From the NCBI RefSeq assembly GCF_016756535.1, contig NZ_AP023247.1, positions 124,001 to 188,000 on the forward strand: a stretch of 64,000 nucleotides of DNA, written 5' to 3'. Below, piece by piece: positions 63,151 to 64,000 of this stretch; position 1 is the stretch's first letter, and every line of letters begins with the position of its first letter. The notes under the pieces are model-generated. The model was not told where the DNA came from, did not search any database, and saw only the letters and a program-made list of their open reading frames with translations. The stretch is from Mesorhizobium sp. 131-2-1 (GTDB lineage Bacteria; Pseudomonadota; Alphaproteobacteria; Rhizobiales; Rhizobiaceae). The position numbers and the translations under genes were made by a program.

Positions 63151-64000
63151 TTAATTCCCCGCCGTGTAGGCGGCGATCGCCGCCATGTTGACGATGTCCG
63201 AATCCTTGGCGTTCAGCGAGACGATCTGCACCGGCTTGTTGAGGCCGACCAACAGCGGGCCGATGACGGTCGAGCCGCCGAGCTCCTGCAGCATCTTGGT
63301 CGAGATCGAGGCCGAGTGGAACGCCGGCATGATCAGCACGTTGGCCGGGCCGGTCAGCCGGATGAAGGGATACTGCGCCATGGCGCGGGCATTCAGCGCC
63401 ACGTCGGCCGCCATCTCGCCGTCATATTCGAAATCGACGCGGCGCTTGTCGAGGATGCGCACCGCCTCCTGGACGCGCTCGGAGCGCTCGCCCTGCGGGT
63501 GGCCGAAGGTCGAATAGGCAAGCATGGCGAGCCTCGGCTCATAGCCCATGCGGCGGGCGAAGCCGGCCGCCTCCTCGGCGATGTCGGCGATCTGCTCGGC
63601 GTTGGGCATATCGTGCACGGCGGTGTCGGCGACGACGACCGTACGGCCCCTGGCCAGCACGATCGAGACGCCGATGACGCGGTGGCCGGGCTTGGCGTCG
63701 ATGACGCGGCGGATGTCGTCGAGCGCGGTGGAATAGTTGCGGGTGACGCCGGTGACGATGCCGTCGGCATCGCCCAGCGCCACCATGCAGGCGGCGAAAT
63801 GGTTGCGGTCGTTGTTGATCAGCCGTTGGCAGTCGCGGAACAGAAAACCCTTCCGCTGCATGCGCTCGTAGAGATAGTCGGTGTAGATGCCGTTGCGGCG
63901 CGACAGCCTGGCATTGATGATCTCGATGCCCTGCTTGTTGAGCTCGATGCCGGCGTGCTTGGCGTTCTCCTTGATGACGTCGTCGCGGCCAAGCAGGATG
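63151..64000 (-). CDS. maeB: NADP-dependent malic enzyme, C-terminal phosphotransacetylase-like domain (partial)
   Basis: The minus-strand frame is open to the window edge, and the visible 282 residues match the phosphate-acetyltransferase-like C-terminal domain of large malic enzymes: ILLGRDDVIKENAKHAGIEL, VALGDADGIVTGVTRNYSTA, PAFHSASISTKMLQELGGST and a tail AKDSDIVNMAAIAAYTAGN. Large rhizobial malic enzymes (DME/TME type) carry this domain, which lacks transacetylase activity and affects oligomerisation. The catalytic N-terminus lies outside the window. Whether it is the NAD or NADP isoform cannot be decided here. Confidence 0.9.
   Translation of the reverse strand, partial: ILLGRDDVIKENAKHAGIELNKQGIEIINARLSRRNGIYTDYLYERMQRKGFLFRDCQRLINNDRNHFAACMVALGDADGIVTGVTRNYSTALDDIRRVIDAKPGHRVIGVSIVLARGRTVVVADTAVHDMPNAEQIADIAEEAAGFARRMGYEPRLAMLAYSTFGHPQGERSERVQEAVRILDKRRVDFEYDGEMAADVALNARAMAQYPFIRLTGPANVLIMPAFHSASISTKMLQELGGSTVIGPLLVGLNKPVQIVSLNAKDSDIVNMAAIAAYTAGN

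Overview
The window is a gene-dense, GC-rich alphaproteobacterial chromosome segment. Its protein repertoire points to the order Rhizobiales, most probably Mesorhizobium: NAD-dependent Mo formate dehydrogenase, RopA/Omp2b-type porin, malic enzyme with a phosphotransacetylase domain, a DUF1127 protein, several LysR regulators, periplasmic polyamine-type ABC uptake and GcvT-type demethylases. Intergenic palindromes of the GCATGATCC / GGCGGTTCACCG / GCAATTCC type support this. The assignment rests on gene content and repeat style, not on a marker gene. No rRNA, tRNA, CRISPR array, transposase or prophage gene was found, so this looks like core or stable accessory chromosome.

Layout. 1-7.7 kb: the aminotransferase half of a MocR-type regulator, a pyrrolysine-free MttB-family methyltransferase, a small unknown gene, a D-xylonate-dehydratase-like IlvD/Edd enzyme, a CoxG-like SRPBCC protein, Mrp and a VOC protein. 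7.8-15 kb: a complete soluble NAD-dependent formate dehydrogenase locus, LysR regulator then fdsG-fdsB-fdsA-fdhD(fdsC)-fdsD, with a perfect ATAG-N7-CTAT operator-like dyad in front of fdsG. 15-18.4 kb: a hydrolase/degenerate-cyclase/LuxR three-domain regulator and three small genes in a row. 18.4-26.1 kb, minus strand: a DeoR regulator, a LysR regulator and a putrescine/polyamine-type ABC transporter plus aldehyde dehydrogenase, in the order of E. coli ydcSTUV-patD. 26.5-35.8 kb: two choline-kinase-like phosphotransferases, a dimethylglycine-dehydrogenase/GcvT fusion protein, a METTL27-like methyltransferase, a DMT transporter with a cytosine-deaminase-like enzyme, and an MsbA-type ABC exporter. 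A terminator-like hairpin lies in the leader of the first phosphotransferase. 36-39.5 kb: ilvD and an ArsR-SRPBCC-VOC module. 39.5-43.5 kb: a surface-glycan patch (two glycosyltransferases, one methyltransferase). 43.7-54.2 kb: prfC, DUF1127, an exported protein plus DUF4242 protein divergent from a winged-helix/TPR regulator, an amine oxidase-type flavoprotein, an amidase, a class II glutamine amidotransferase, a small DUF6356-like protein, an Lrp regulator, dut and a HAD phosphatase. 54.3-64 kb: an exported protein, a PEP-mutase-family enzyme, an EI24/CysZ-like membrane protein, a second DMT transporter, adenosine kinase, a solitary MbcA/ParS-like protein, the porin, a diguanylate cyclase and the C-terminal part of a malic enzyme.

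How the parts may work together. Several loci handle one-carbon and methylated-amine metabolism: the MttB-like methyltransferase, the DMGDH/GcvT protein, formate dehydrogenase as the end point of formaldehyde/formate oxidation, and polyamine uptake and oxidation. The least explained unit is the choline-kinase-like / DMGDH-like / methyltransferase locus at 26.1-31.6 kb, which I rank as the best candidate for an undescribed catabolic or salvage system. Its substrate cannot be told from sequence alone.
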